Below, in pieces: positions 17,491-28,409 of a DNA stretch of 64,000 nt. The position numbers were made by a program, and so were the translations under genes. The notes under the pieces are model-generated. The model saw only the letters and a program-made list of their open reading frames with translations, made no database searches and had not been told where the DNA came from. This DNA is from Zhihengliuella sp. ISTPL4 (GTDB lineage: Bacteria; Actinomycetota; Actinomycetes; Actinomycetales; Microbacteriaceae), in contig NZ_CP025422.1 in NCBI RefSeq assembly GCF_002848265.1, positions 496,001-560,000 on the forward strand, in the 5' to 3' direction. Each line of letters begins with the position of its first letter. Within the stretch, counting starts at the first letter, position 1.

Positions 17491-19977
17491 ATGGCCGATG
17501 AGAACAATGACAACAACGCCCCCGCCCTCGACGCCCCGGCTGACGCCGCGGAGCCGCTGACGGCGCCCACCGACGAGGCTGCTGCAGCGGAGGCTGACGC
17601 TCCCGCGGAGCAGGCGCCGGTCGAGCACGTCTCGGCCCCGGATTCTTCCGCCGACGAGGCTCCGACGAACGAGGCGCCCGCCGAAGGCGATCAGCCTGCG
17701 GCGGAAGCTCAGTCCGCGGACGACGCTCCTGCCGAAGAGCAGCCCGCCGACGAGGCGCCGACGGAGGAGAAGTCCGCGGACGAGGCTCCTGCCGAAGAGC
17801 AGCCCGCCGACGAAGCCCCGACAGAGGAGAAGCTCGCGGAGGAGGCTGCGGCTGCGCCGGAGCCGGAGAAGCCGGCCGCCGTGACCGCAGTGTCCCTGGG
17901 GCTGCTGCCCGAGGTCTTCGTGTCGCAGGTGTCGACGCAGCTGCACTTCTACGCGCCGGAGGTGGTCCCGCTTCCCGCGCGCCCCGGTCGGGACGACCGT
18001 GCGCCGGAGCGTGACCAGGAGGAGTCCGGGGGAGGGCGCCGCGGGCGCCGTCGCCGCGGCGGATCCGAGGGCGATGACCAGCGCGAAGAGCCGCGCCAGC
18101 GCCAGCGGGTCGTCGAGTACATCACCGAGCCGAAGGCGATCAAGGGTTCGACCCGGCTCGAGGCCAAGAAGCAGCGGCGTCGTGACGGCCGTGACGCCGG
18201 TCGTCGTCGTCCGGTCGTGACCGAGGCCGAGTTCCTCGCGCGTCGCGAGTCCGTCGACCGCAAGATGGTCGTGCGCTCCAAGAACGGCCGCACGCAGATC
18301 GGTGTGCTGGAGGACGGCGTGCTCGTGGAGCACTACGTCGCCCGCAACCAGGACGCTTCGCTGATCGGCAACGTCTACCTCGGTCGCGTGCAGAACGTGC
18401 TTCCCAGCATGGAGGCCGCCTTCGTCGACATCGGTCGCGGCCGGAATGCGGTGCTCTACTCGGGCGAGGTGGACTGGGATGGCGTCGAGACCGGCAACCA
18501 GCCCCGTCGCATCGAGCTCGCGCTGAAGCCCGGCGACCGCGTGCTCGTCCAGGTCACCAAGGACCCGGTGGGCCACAAGGGCGCCCGCCTCACGAGCCAG
18601 ATCTCGCTGCCAGGCCGTTACCTCGTGTACGTGCCCGGCGGCTCCATGAACGGCATCAGCCGCAAGCTCCCCGACAACGAGCGTGCGCGCCTCAAGCGCA
18701 TCCTCAAGGAGGTGCTGCCCGAGTCGTCCGGCGTGATCGTGCGCACGGCTGCGGAGGGCGCGACCGAGGAGCAGTTGACCCGCGACGTGCAGCGTCTCAC
18801 CTCGCAGTGGGAGCACATCCAGAAGCAGGTCGAGAGCCAGCAGGCACCGGCGCTCCTGCACGCCGAGCCTGATCTGCTCGTGAAGATCGTCCGTGATGTC
18901 TTCAACGAGGACTTCACGAAGATGCTCATCCAGGGCGAGGAGTCGCAGCGCACCATCCGGGCATACCTGGAGAGCGTCGCGCCCGACCTGCTCGAGCGTG
19001 TCGAGGCCTACGAGGACGACGTCGACCCGTTCGACGCGTTCCGCATCACCGAGCAGATCGAGAAGGCCCTGGATCGTAAGGTCTGGCTGCCTTCCGGCGG
19101 TTCGCTCGTGATCGACCGCACCGAGGCCATGACGGTCGTCGACGTCAACACCGGCAAGTTCGTCGGCTCCGGCGGCAACCTCGAGGAGACCGTCACCAAG
19201 AACAACCTCGAAGCCGCCGAGGAGATCGTCCGTCAGCTGCGGCTGCGCGACATCGGCGGCATCATCGTCGTGGACTTCATCGACATGGTGCTGGAGTCCA
19301 ACCGCGACCTCGTGCTGCGCCGCCTCATCGAGTGCCTGAGCCGCGACCGCACGAAGCACCAGGTCGCCGAGGTCACCTCGCTCGGTCTCGTGCAGATGAC
19401 CCGCAAGAAGCTCGGTCTCGGGCTGCTGGAGACCTTCAGCGAGGCGTGCGAGGTGTGCGCCGGCCGCGGCGTGATCGTGCACCACGACCCGGTCGTGAAG
19501 CACCGCGCGAACGGCAGCGGCAACGGCGGTGGCAACAACGGCAACGGCGGACGCCGCCAGCGCGGGAACGGCGGAAACGGCAACGGCAACGGCGGTGGCA
19601 ACAACCACGCCGCGCCCGCCGCCCCGCCGGTCACCCACAGCATCACGGAGGGGGCGAAGTCGGCCCTCGCGCAGATCGCCGCTTCCACGATCGCGCCGGC
19701 CGGTGAGCCGGCCGCCGAGGTGCCGGCCGTCGAGTCCGCGCCGGCGCCCGCAGCCGAGCGTCCGAAGAAGGCGCGGAAGAAGCGCGGCGACCGCAAGGGA
19801 CCGAAGACGCCGACCGAGGAACTGCTCGACTCGGTGCTGGACGCGCTGCCGGAGCCGAAGGCGCCGGGTCAGGGTCGTGGACGGCGTCGGGTCACCACCG
19901 CCGCCCTCTCCGGGACGCCGGTGTCCGTGAGCTCGGAGGGCTCAGCGCCGGTCGCGCCCGCGGACCCTGAGGCCTGA
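17491..19977 (+). CDS. rne: Ribonuclease E/G family endoribonuclease
   Basis: 828 residues. A disordered acidic N-terminal extension of about 140 residues comes first, with a tandem 20-residue repeat; then a basic patch; then the S1 RNA-binding domain (IGNVYLGRVQNVLPSMEAAF), the catalytic DNase I-like domain with VDVNTGKFVG and IVVDFIDM (metal-binding aspartates), and the zinc-link cysteines in CEVCAGRG. After this comes an Asn/Gly/Arg-rich linker and a Lys/Arg-rich tail. N- and C-terminal extensions around a central core are typical of actinobacterial RNase E. ATG 17491 was preferred to an in-frame GTG at 17470 because an AGGGAG box lies upstream of it. The 3' end overlaps the convergent DUF4031 gene. 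Confidence 0.92.
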   Translation: MADENNDNNAPALDAPADAAEPLTAPTDEAAAAEADAPAEQAPVEHVSAPDSSADEAPTNEAPAEGDQPAAEAQSADDAPAEEQPADEAPTEEKSADEAPAEEQPADEAPTEEKLAEEAAAAPEPEKPAAVTAVSLGLLPEVFVSQVSTQLHFYAPEVVPLPARPGRDDRAPERDQEESGGGRRGRRRRGGSEGDDQREEPRQRQRVVEYITEPKAIKGSTRLEAKKQRRRDGRDAGRRRPVVTEAEFLARRESVDRKMVVRSKNGRTQIGVLEDGVLVEHYVARNQDASLIGNVYLGRVQNVLPSMEAAFVDIGRGRNAVLYSGEVDWDGVETGNQPRRIELALKPGDRVLVQVTKDPVGHKGARLTSQISLPGRYLVYVPGGSMNGISRKLPDNERARLKRILKEVLPESSGVIVRTAAEGATEEQLTRDVQRLTSQWEHIQKQVESQQAPALLHAEPDLLVKIVRDVFNEDFTKMLIQGEESQRTIRAYLESVAPDLLERVEAYEDDVDPFDAFRITEQIEKALDRKVWLPSGGSLVIDRTEAMTVVDVNTGKFVGSGGNLEETVTKNNLEAAEEIVRQLRLRDIGGIIVVDFIDMVLESNRDLVLRRLIECLSRDRTKHQVAEVTSLGLVQMTRKKLGLGLLETFSEACEVCAGRGVIVHHDPVVKHRANGSGNGGGNNGNGGRRQRGNGGNGNGNGGGNNHAAPAAPPVTHSITEGAKSALAQIAASTIAPAGEPAAEVPAVESAPAPAAERPKKARKKRGDRKGPKTPTEELLDSVLDALPEPKAPGQGRGRRRVTTAALSGTPVSVSSEGSAPVAPADPEA
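17713..17832 (+). repeat. Tandem 60-base coding repeat in rne
   Basis: Two consecutive 60-base units encode SADDAPAEEQPADEAPTEEK and SADEAPAEEQPADEAPTEEK. The units differ by a handful of bases. They lie in the acidic, presumably unstructured N-terminal extension, where slippage could change the length without harming catalysis. Confidence 0.85.
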
Positions 19978-20208
19978 GGCGATCAGGCGCCGGACCAGCT
20001 CCTTGCCGGGGACCCGCTGGGCACCGCCCGCGACGAGCCGGGGGACAGCGTCCTCCGGGACGTCGTAGTGGTCGAGGTCGAAGGCGCGAGCAGGGATGCC
20101 GTGCGCGCGAGCGAACGCGTGCAGCTCGGCGAGATTGTCGTCGCTGACCAGGTGCGCCCACAGGCGTCCGTGGGCGGGCCAGCGGGGGTCGTCGACGAGT
20201 ACGGTCAC
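19942..20208 (-). CDS. DUF4031 domain protein
   Basis: 88 residues, starting MTVLVDDPRWPAHGRLWAHL and containing DLDHYDVPEDAVP, which together match the small DUF4031 family of unknown function. It overlaps the 3' end of rne by 36 bases on the opposite strand. No partner operon is visible. The family is common next to rne/rplU in related actinobacteria as I recall, but the function is not known. Confidence 0.8.
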   Translation of the reverse strand: MTVLVDDPRWPAHGRLWAHLVSDDNLAELHAFARAHGIPARAFDLDHYDVPEDAVPRLVAGGAQRVPGKELVRRLIASGLRVRGRDRR

Positions 20209-20246
20209 CCCGTCAGCCTACGACCGGACGCGCGACGCGGCTCACT

Positions 20247-20275
20247 TTGCGAGGTCAGCCGGCATCCGGTAAAGT
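20247..20275 (+). promoter_or_regulatory. Promoter of the rplU-rpmA operon
   Basis: TTGCGA (20247-20252) and TAAAGT (20270-20275) are separated by exactly 17 bases, a good sigma-70-type pair for a high-GC genome. Transcription would start near 20282, leaving a leader of about 140 bases before rplU. That leader contains several GC-rich inverted segments and could be a ribosomal protein leader; no specific fold was established. Confidence 0.65.
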
Positions 20276-20421
20276 AGTCCCTTGGTGCGCATGCCGCGTC
20301 GTCCTCGACGGCCGAAGCGGAGAGTCTTGCATTCGCGCCCGTCGTACCAGCGACGCATGCAAGCAACAGTCTTCCCGTGAGATTCTCGGAGCCGCGTGCT
20401 CCCCAACGAAACAGGTATGAA

Positions 20422-20730
20422 GTGGTTTACGCAGTAGTGCGCGCCGGTGGCCGGCAGGAGAAGGTCGAGGTCGGCACCATCGTTCAGCTCGACCGTGTTC
20501 AGGCTGCCCAGGGCGACCAGATCCAGCTGCCCGCTGTGCTGCTCGTCGACGGCTCCACGGTGACCACCGACGCCGACGCGCTGGCCAAGGTGACCGTCAC
20601 GGCTGAGGTCGTCGGCAACCTCCGCGGCCCGAAGATCGTCATCCAGAAGTACAAGAACAAGACCGGCTACAAGAAGCGTCAGGGCCACCGCCAGGAGCTC
20701 ACGCGCGTCAAGATCACCGGCATCAAGTAA
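20422..20730 (+). CDS. rplU: 50S ribosomal protein L21
   Basis: 102 residues, the family length, beginning [18 protein letters not shown] and ending with the RKKRQGHR-like segment ([13 protein letters not shown]) and TRVKITGI. It binds 23S rRNA in the large subunit. The start is GTG 20422; the open frame extends upstream to 20377, but those residues do not resemble L21. It is followed 18 bases later by rpmA, the standard order. Confidence 0.95.
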   Translation: MVYAVVRAGGRQEKVEVGTIVQLDRVQAAQGDQIQLPAVLLVDGSTVTTDADALAKVTVTAEVVGNLRGPKIVIQKYKNKTGYKKRQGHRQELTRVKITGIK

Positions 20731-20748
20731 GACCGAGGAGACCAGGAC

Positions 20749-21006
20749 ATGGCACACAAAAAGGGCGCAAGCTCCACCCGTAACGGTCGTGACTCCAACG
20801 CACAGCGCCTCGGCGTGAAGCGCTTCGGCGGTCAGCAGGTCCTCGCCGGCGAGATCATCGTCCGCCAGCGCGGCACGCACTTCCACCCCGGCGCCAACGT
20901 CGGCCGTGGTGGCGACGACACGCTGTTCGCTCTGGCCGCCGGTGCGGTCGAGTTCGGCGCGAAGGGCGGCCGCAAGGTCGTCAACATCGTCGCTGCTGCT
21001 GAGTGA
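20749..21006 (+). CDS. rpmA: 50S ribosomal protein L27
   Basis: 85 residues beginning [20 protein letters not shown], the classical L27 start without the cleavable N-terminal extension found in some Firmicutes. It sits near the peptidyl transferase centre. It is preceded by a GAGGAG ribosome site and follows rplU closely. A UUCG-capped hairpin follows its stop. Confidence 0.97.
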   Translation: MAHKKGASSTRNGRDSNAQRLGVKRFGGQQVLAGEIIVRQRGTHFHPGANVGRGGDDTLFALAAGAVEFGAKGGRKVVNIVAAAE

Positions 21007-21023
21007 TCACAGCACCACGCTAA

Positions 21024-23386
<2,363 letters not shown>

Positions 23387-23395
23387 ACTGGACGG

Positions 23396-24649
23396 ATGAC
23401 CGACCTCACCCCTCAGACGCGCTTGGAGCGAGCCAAGGAGGCCTCTCGAGCGACCGCGGCCCTCACGAGCGATGACAAGGCGCGGGCGCTGGAAGCGATC
23501 GCCGTCGCACTCGAGGCGAATGCTGCTCGGATCATCGAGGCGAACGAGCGGGATGTCGTGCGCGGACGTGAGGACGGCATCGGCGAATCGCTCATCGACC
23601 GGCTCCGTCTCGATGAGAAGCGCGTCTCCGCTCTGGCCGCAGCCGTCCGCGATGTCGCGGCGCTGCCGGATCCGGTGGGTCGTGTGGTCGGCGGCCACCG
23701 CATGCCGAACGGCGTGGCTCTCGAGCAGGTGCGCGTCCCCTTCGGCGTCGTCGGGGCGATCTACGAGGCGCGTCCCAACGTCACGGTCGACATCGCCGCC
23801 CTCGCTCTACGCTCCGGTAACGCGGTCGTCCTGCGCGGGGGAAGTGCGGCGCGTGATTCCAACACCATCCTCGTCGACGTCATGCGCTCCGCCCTCGGCG
23901 GGGCCGGCGTGACGCCTGAGGCGATCCAGACCGTGGATGACTTCGGGCGCGACGGGGCGAAGGCGCTCATGCACGGCCGTGGTCTCATCGATGTGCTCGT
24001 GCCCCGCGGCAGCGCCGGACTCATCGAGACGGTGGTGACCGAGTCGACCGTGCCCGTCATCGAGACGGGGGCGGGCAACGTGCACATCCTGCTCGACGAG
24101 AGTGCCCCGGACGACTGGGCCTGCGACATCGTCGTGAACGCCAAGGTGCAGCGTCCGAGCGTGTGCAACGCGGTCGAGACGGTTCTCGTCCACCGACAGG
24201 CCGCTCCGCGCCTCATCCCGCTGGTCGCGAGCGCCCTCATGAGCGAAGGGGTGGCGATCCACGGCGACGACGTGGTGGCCGGACTCGTCGCCAACATCAT
24301 CCCGGCGACGGAGGAGGACTGGGCGACGGAGTACCTGAGCCTCGATGTCGCCATGAAGGTCGTCGACTCCATCGACGACGCTCTCGACCACATCCGCCGC
24401 TACAGCACGGGCCACACGGAGTCCATCGTCACCACCGACTCCCGGAACGCGGAGCGGTTCCTGAACGAGGTCGACTCGGCGGTCGTCATGGCGAATGCGT
24501 CCACGCGATTCACCGACGGCGCCGAGTTCGGGTTCGGCGCCGAGGTCGGGATCTCGACCCAGAAGCTGCACACACGCGGTCCGATGGGGCTCTCGGAGCT
24601 GACCAGTACCAAATGGCTCGCGCGTGGGGCAGGTCAGACGCGCGGCTGA
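23396..24649 (+). CDS. proA: Gamma-glutamyl phosphate reductase
   Basis: 417 residues of the aldehyde dehydrogenase superfamily; it reduces glutamyl phosphate to glutamate semialdehyde with NADPH. The catalytic cysteine is in RPSVCNAVET (about C257), and YEARPNVT, GNAVVLRGGSAA and GAEVGISTQKLHTRGPMGL are typical. A TAGACT hexamer lies seven bases before the ATG, so a second, nearly leaderless transcript is possible besides read-through from proB. Confidence 0.96.
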   Translation: MTDLTPQTRLERAKEASRATAALTSDDKARALEAIAVALEANAARIIEANERDVVRGREDGIGESLIDRLRLDEKRVSALAAAVRDVAALPDPVGRVVGGHRMPNGVALEQVRVPFGVVGAIYEARPNVTVDIAALALRSGNAVVLRGGSAARDSNTILVDVMRSALGGAGVTPEAIQTVDDFGRDGAKALMHGRGLIDVLVPRGSAGLIETVVTESTVPVIETGAGNVHILLDESAPDDWACDIVVNAKVQRPSVCNAVETVLVHRQAAPRLIPLVASALMSEGVAIHGDDVVAGLVANIIPATEEDWATEYLSLDVAMKVVDSIDDALDHIRRYSTGHTESIVTTDSRNAERFLNEVDSAVVMANASTRFTDGAEFGFGAEVGISTQKLHTRGPMGLSELTSTKWLARGAGQTRG

Positions 24650-24715
24650 GGACTAGACTGGGGGACGCTGTATCCCACAGGACCCCCGAGACAGCACGCC
24701 ACGAACGGAGTCAGG

Positions 24716-24937
24716 ATGAACCTCGTCGCACAGATCGCGATGGCCGCCGCAGAGACCGAGCACCACGGCAACGTGGCTCTCGACACCCTGATCTTCGGAG
24801 TCATCGCCGCGATCGTGTTCGCCGCGCTCGGACTCGTGACGCTGTCGTACAAGAACGTCGCGAACCGTCACTCGGCGAAGGCGGAGGCCTGGGCGGCCAA
24901 GCACGGTAAGGACCACGAGGCGGGACACGGCCACTAG
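24716..24937 (+). CDS. Small single-helix membrane protein, unknown function
   Basis: 73 residues: an N-terminal segment ending in ETEHHGN, one membrane helix at about residues 22-45, then a Lys/Ala-rich and His-rich tail ending HEAGHGH. A good ribosome site (GGAGTCAGG) precedes ATG 24716. It lies between proA and nadD, six bases before nadD, so it is probably translated with nadD. The His-rich ends could bind metal, but nothing shows it. Confidence 0.75.
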   Translation: MNLVAQIAMAAAETEHHGNVALDTLIFGVIAAIVFAALGLVTLSYKNVANRHSAKAEAWAAKHGKDHEAGHGH

Positions 24938-24943
24938 GCCCTC

Positions 24944-25546
24944 ATGAGCACCGCGACCACGCGCGCACCGCGCATCGGCGTGATGGGCGGAACCTTCGAT
25001 CCGATCCATCACGGCCATCTGGTCGCCGCCAGCGAGGTCGCGCACTCGTTCGATCTCGACGAGGTGGTGTTCGTCCCGACGGGGCGGCCATGGCAGAAAG
25101 CCGACGTGACGCCCAGCGAACACCGCTATCTGATGACCGTGATCGCGACGGCCTCCAACCCGCAGTTCACCGTGAGTCGGGTCGACATCGACCGTGCAGG
25201 ACCCACGTACACGATCGACACCCTCCGTGATCTCAAGGCGCAGCGCCCGGACGCCGAGCTGTTCTTCATCAGCGGCGCCGACGCCGTGGCGCAAATTCTC
25301 AGTTGGAGAGACCATGATGAGTTGTGGGAGCTGGCCCACTTCGTCGCGGTCTCCCGCCCAGGACACGTCCTGAGCATCGACGGCCTCCCGAGCGACGACG
25401 TCAGCCAGCTCGAGGTGCCGGCGTTGTCGATCTCGTCGACGGATTGCCGTGAGCGCGTCCGTGACGATCAACCGGTCTGGTACCTCGTCCCCGATGGGGT
25501 CGTCCAGTACATCGCGAAGCATCATCTGTATCGGAGCAAGGCATGA
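24944..25546 (+). CDS. nadD: Nicotinate-nucleotide adenylyltransferase
   Basis: 200 residues. Converts nicotinate mononucleotide to deamido-NAD in NAD synthesis. The nucleotidyltransferase motif [12 protein letters not shown] is at about residues 17-28, and the second ATP-binding motif appears as [11 protein letters not shown] near residue 165. The cysteine in place of the usual hydrophobic residue in ISSTxIR is a minor variation. The stop overlaps the next start (ATGA); rsfS follows two genes on, the standard order. Confidence 0.95.
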   Translation: MSTATTRAPRIGVMGGTFDPIHHGHLVAASEVAHSFDLDEVVFVPTGRPWQKADVTPSEHRYLMTVIATASNPQFTVSRVDIDRAGPTYTIDTLRDLKAQRPDAELFFISGADAVAQILSWRDHDELWELAHFVAVSRPGHVLSIDGLPSDDVSQLEVPALSISSTDCRERVRDDQPVWYLVPDGVVQYIAKHHLYRSKA

Positions 25547-26598
25547 GCACATCGGATCAGCGAGGTCCGCTGACGCGGAAGCAGCTGCGGGAGATCCGGT
25601 TGACGGGATCGACCCCGATCATCAGTGAAGAAGAAGCGAGCGCCGCCGCGAAGGCAGCGTCCACCGCCCAGCCGCTACCGCGCGCCGCCGAGCCCGTCGT
25701 CGTTCCTCCCACCCCGATCGTCGACACGTCGGCAGATCCGAGCGCCACGCCGTTGACCAGGCGTCAGGTGCGGGAGCAGGAGAAGATCAGGACCGCCGCG
25801 GTTCCGGCCGTGGACGCCGAGCAGCCGGAGACGTCCGACGCGACCGAGCCGGCGGAGAACGCAGCGACGACCAAGGACGACGTCGTCGACGACGAGGTCA
25901 CCGCGGAGCCGGTCCGCGCGGCCGACGTCGCCGAGAATGCCGGCGACATGCCGCTCGTCGAAGACCAGGCCATGCAGGCGGAGTCCGGACACGAGGACCT
26001 CTCGGCTGTCCTCGGTGTGTCCGACGATGAGCCGACCGCTGAGGAACTGCTCGATGAGGACGCGGATGACGACGTGGAGCCGGGAGAGCGCCCGACGGTC
26101 AGCCCGACGTTCGGCAAGGGAGTGCTGCAGGAGGACACTCCCGCCGAGCCGACGCCGTTCCGGCCTTCTTTCGACGAGCTGCTGACCTCGAACGACTCCG
26201 GTGGGACCCAGCACTCGGCGCCCAACGCGCTGATCTTCACGCCGTCACCCGGCGAAGGCTCGCTGTCGGGGCCGGTCGCATCCACGGGGGAGATCCTCGT
26301 GACGGGTTCGTACGAGCTGCCGAAGGGGCTGGGGTCCCAGGGGCACGCCCACGGCACCACGGATGGGAAGGATGTCGACGCCGTCCTCATCGACGGAGAG
26401 CTTCCTCCCGCGTCTTCGCCCACCCCGATCGCCGCGAGTTCCGCGGTGAGCACCATCAAGCCTGCCGGTGAGGTGATCCGGCCGCCGGCTCCCGAGAAGG
26501 GCAATCGGCTGATGCTGATCGCCGCGATCGTCGCCGGCGCCCTCGCGCTCGGCCTGGGCACGGCCCTGGTCATCGCCTTCACAGGAAACGTCTTCTGA
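25543..26598 (+). CDS. Hypothetical acidic protein with C-terminal membrane anchor
   Basis: 351 residues. Two related motifs, [10 protein letters not shown] (about 7-16) and [10 protein letters not shown] (about 68-77), bracket a Pro/Ala-rich stretch. A long acidic, low-complexity middle follows. One membrane helix lies near the C-terminus (about 324-347), so most of the protein would be cytoplasmic. The arrangement nadD - this gene - rsfS with start/stop overlaps on both sides suggests cotranslation. The function is unknown; a scaffold or cell-envelope role is speculation. Confidence 0.75.
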   Translation: MSTSDQRGPLTRKQLREIRLTGSTPIISEEEASAAAKAASTAQPLPRAAEPVVVPPTPIVDTSADPSATPLTRRQVREQEKIRTAAVPAVDAEQPETSDATEPAENAATTKDDVVDDEVTAEPVRAADVAENAGDMPLVEDQAMQAESGHEDLSAVLGVSDDEPTAEELLDEDADDDVEPGERPTVSPTFGKGVLQEDTPAEPTPFRPSFDELLTSNDSGGTQHSAPNALIFTPSPGEGSLSGPVASTGEILVTGSYELPKGLGSQGHAHGTTDGKDVDAVLIDGELPPASSPTPIAASSAVSTIKPAGEVIRPPAPEKGNRLMLIAAIVAGALALGLGTALVIAFTGNVF

Positions 26599-26978
26599 TG
26601 CAATCACCCGAAACCGCCGAAGAGATGCTGCGCATCGCCGCCGAAGCCGCCGTGGCCAAGGGCGGTGAAGACCTCGTCGCGCTGAACGTCTCCGAGCCGC
26701 TCCCGCTCGTCGACATCTTCCTTCTCGTCACCGGGAACAGCGAGCGGAACGTCGCCGCCATCGCCGACGAGATCGAAGATCGTCTCGTCGAGTCCGGGCA
26801 CAAGCGGGTGCGTCGAGAGGGCCGCGCCGAAGCGCGGTGGGTCCTGCTGGACTTCGGTGACCTCATCGTGCACGTCTTCCACCAGGAGGAGCGGGTCTAC
26901 TACGGGCTCGAGCGCCTGTGGAAGGACTGCCCGGTGATCCCGCTCGAAGTCGCCGAGACCTCGGCCGACAACCGCTGA
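26598..26978 (+). CDS. rsfS: Ribosomal silencing factor RsfS
   Basis: 126 residues. RsfS binds ribosomal protein L14 and blocks subunit joining in stationary phase. Family marks are the segment PLVDIFLLVTGNSERNV, RREGRAEARWVLLDFGDLIVHVF and the end HVFHQEERVYYGLERLW. The start overlaps the upstream stop by one base. The nadD-rsfS pairing is widespread in bacteria. Confidence 0.95.
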   Translation: MQSPETAEEMLRIAAEAAVAKGGEDLVALNVSEPLPLVDIFLLVTGNSERNVAAIADEIEDRLVESGHKRVRREGRAEARWVLLDFGDLIVHVFHQEERVYYGLERLWKDCPVIPLEVAETSADNR

Positions 26979-26979
26979 C

Positions 26980-27669
26980 ATGGCGACGCACCTGCTGACC
27001 GGTGCGGGCTCCGGCATCGGCGCCGTTCTGGCCCGCCGGCTCGTGGAGCGCGGCGACAACGTCGTGGTGCTCGCGCGGGATGCGGGACGGGCGCGGCAGA
27101 TCGCCGAGGAGCTGCCCGGTGTCTCGGCGCTCGTCGGCGACCTCGCGCAGCCCGGTCGTCTCTCCTGGGCGCTCTCGAAGCAGAGTCTGCCCGATCGCAT
27201 CGACTCCCTGGTGCACGCGGCCGGTGTCGTCGACCTCGGAACGGTGGGGGAGCTCACCCCGGCGCTCTGGGAACAGCAGCTCGCGGTCAACCTCGTCGCT
27301 CCGGCGGAGCTCACGCGCCTCCTGCTTCCCGTCCTCCGCGTCTCGCGGGGGCACGTCGTCTTCGTGAACTCCGGCGCAGGGTTGCGAGCCAGCCCGGGGT
27401 GGTCGGCCTACGCGGCTTCGAAGCACGGTCTGAAGGCGCTCGCGGACGCGCTCCGGCAGGAGGAGGGCGAGCACGGCCTTCGCGTGACCTCGGTCTATCC
27501 GGGACGCACGGCGACGCCCATGCAGGAGCGTGTGCACCGGCAGGAGGGGCAGGAGTACGACGCTACGCGGTTCATCACGCCGGAAGCGGTGGCGACGACG
27601 ATCATCACCGCGATCGATCTGCCGAGGGATGCGCATCTCACGGATCTCACCGTGCGGCCTCAGGGCTGA
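26980..27669 (+). CDS. Short-chain dehydrogenase/reductase (SDR)
   Basis: 229 residues with a Rossmann cofactor motif TGAGSGIG (about 7-14), a Ser in VNSGAG (about 131), and the catalytic YxxxK as YAASK (about 144-148). This is a complete classical SDR core, somewhat short. The substrate cannot be predicted. It begins one base after the rsfS stop, so it likely shares that transcript. Confidence 0.88.
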   Translation: MATHLLTGAGSGIGAVLARRLVERGDNVVVLARDAGRARQIAEELPGVSALVGDLAQPGRLSWALSKQSLPDRIDSLVHAAGVVDLGTVGELTPALWEQQLAVNLVAPAELTRLLLPVLRVSRGHVVFVNSGAGLRASPGWSAYAASKHGLKALADALRQEEGEHGLRVTSVYPGRTATPMQERVHRQEGQEYDATRFITPEAVATTIITAIDLPRDAHLTDLTVRPQG

Positions 27670-27780
27670 TCACGCCGATCACACCATTCTCCTGCATCTC
27701 CTCGCACGGGTGTCAAGGCCCTTCCCTTCCCCGGCGGGGTATCGGAGGCTCGTCTCCAGAGAGTCCTGGAGGGCCGACCG

Positions 27781-28065
27781 ATGTCAGAAGTTCCTGATCC
27801 CCGTTTCGTGCTTCACCGCATCACGCCGTCGGAGTGGGTGATCAACGACCTGCGCTATCCCCAGAATGACCCGCGTCATGTCGTCGCCTGCGTGTACGAG
27901 CTCGCCGACACCGAGGTCGAGGTGACGTGGCTGCGCGACCTTCCGCTCGCGATCCGCTACGGAACCGCGTTCGAGGTCCTGGAGGAGGTCGAACGGATGC
28001 AGGGGGCGAGCCGCGCGACGCGGCCGATCGCGATCCCGCACCGTCCGCCGCTGCTGGCCACCTGA
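27781..28065 (+). CDS. Hypothetical protein
   Basis: 94 residues, no signal peptide or membrane helix, rich in charged and aromatic residues (PSEWVINDLRYPQNDPRHVVACVYE). It is preceded by GGAGGG ahead of ATG 27781, a usable ribosome site. The 110-base gap before it holds no other feature I can identify. A strong terminator follows. I do not recognise the family. Confidence 0.7.
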   Translation: MSEVPDPRFVLHRITPSEWVINDLRYPQNDPRHVVACVYELADTEVEVTWLRDLPLAIRYGTAFEVLEEVERMQGASRATRPIAIPHRPPLLAT

Positions 28066-28076
28066 GCCGCACGAGT

Positions 28077-28119
28077 GTGAGAAAGGGCACCCCTCCGTCG
28101 AGGCGGTGCCCTTTCTCAC
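28077..28119. terminator. Bidirectional hairpin terminator
   Basis: A perfect 15-bp inverted repeat (GTGAGAAAGGGCACC and its complement) with a 13-base loop lies between convergent genes. Confidence 0.85.
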
Positions 28120-28126
28120 GTCCGGC

Positions 28127-28306
28127 TCAGTCGTCGTCGCCGACGACCGCCGCGCGGTCGGCGTCGGCGCTATCGATCTGGGCGTCGTCCGCGTCCTCGT
28201 CGAGCACCTCTTCGCCGTCGACTTCACGCGTGGGGACCTCTTCTGCGTCTCCATCTCCGTCCGCGATCGGCGGGAGGGGCGGGATCGGGGGAGTCGTGTT
28301 GGACAT
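28127..28306 (-). CDS. Small acidic protein, unknown function
   Basis: 59 residues: a proline-rich start (MSNTTPPIPPLPP) and then an Asp/Glu/Ala-rich tail. The start at 28306 is set by AAAGGAG six bases upstream; a further upstream ATG lacks such a site. It looks disordered and has no recognisable domain. It is convergent with the hypothetical gene before it. Confidence 0.6.
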   Translation of the reverse strand: MSNTTPPIPPLPPIADGDGDAEEVPTREVDGEEVLDEDADDAQIDSADADRAAVVGDDD

Positions 28307-28409
28307 GTCGTCTCCTTTCATCGGATGCACTCTGTCTACGCGGGCACGCGCACGCGGGGGAGACCGTTGACGAGCGGTGGCGGGGGCGGCTACGGAGGCC
28401 GCTTCGATT

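Noticed and set aside
17449-19638. 729-codon minus-strand frame over rne
   Set aside because: Antisense shadow of a convincing RNase E gene; composition is Leu/Val/His-rich without motifs.
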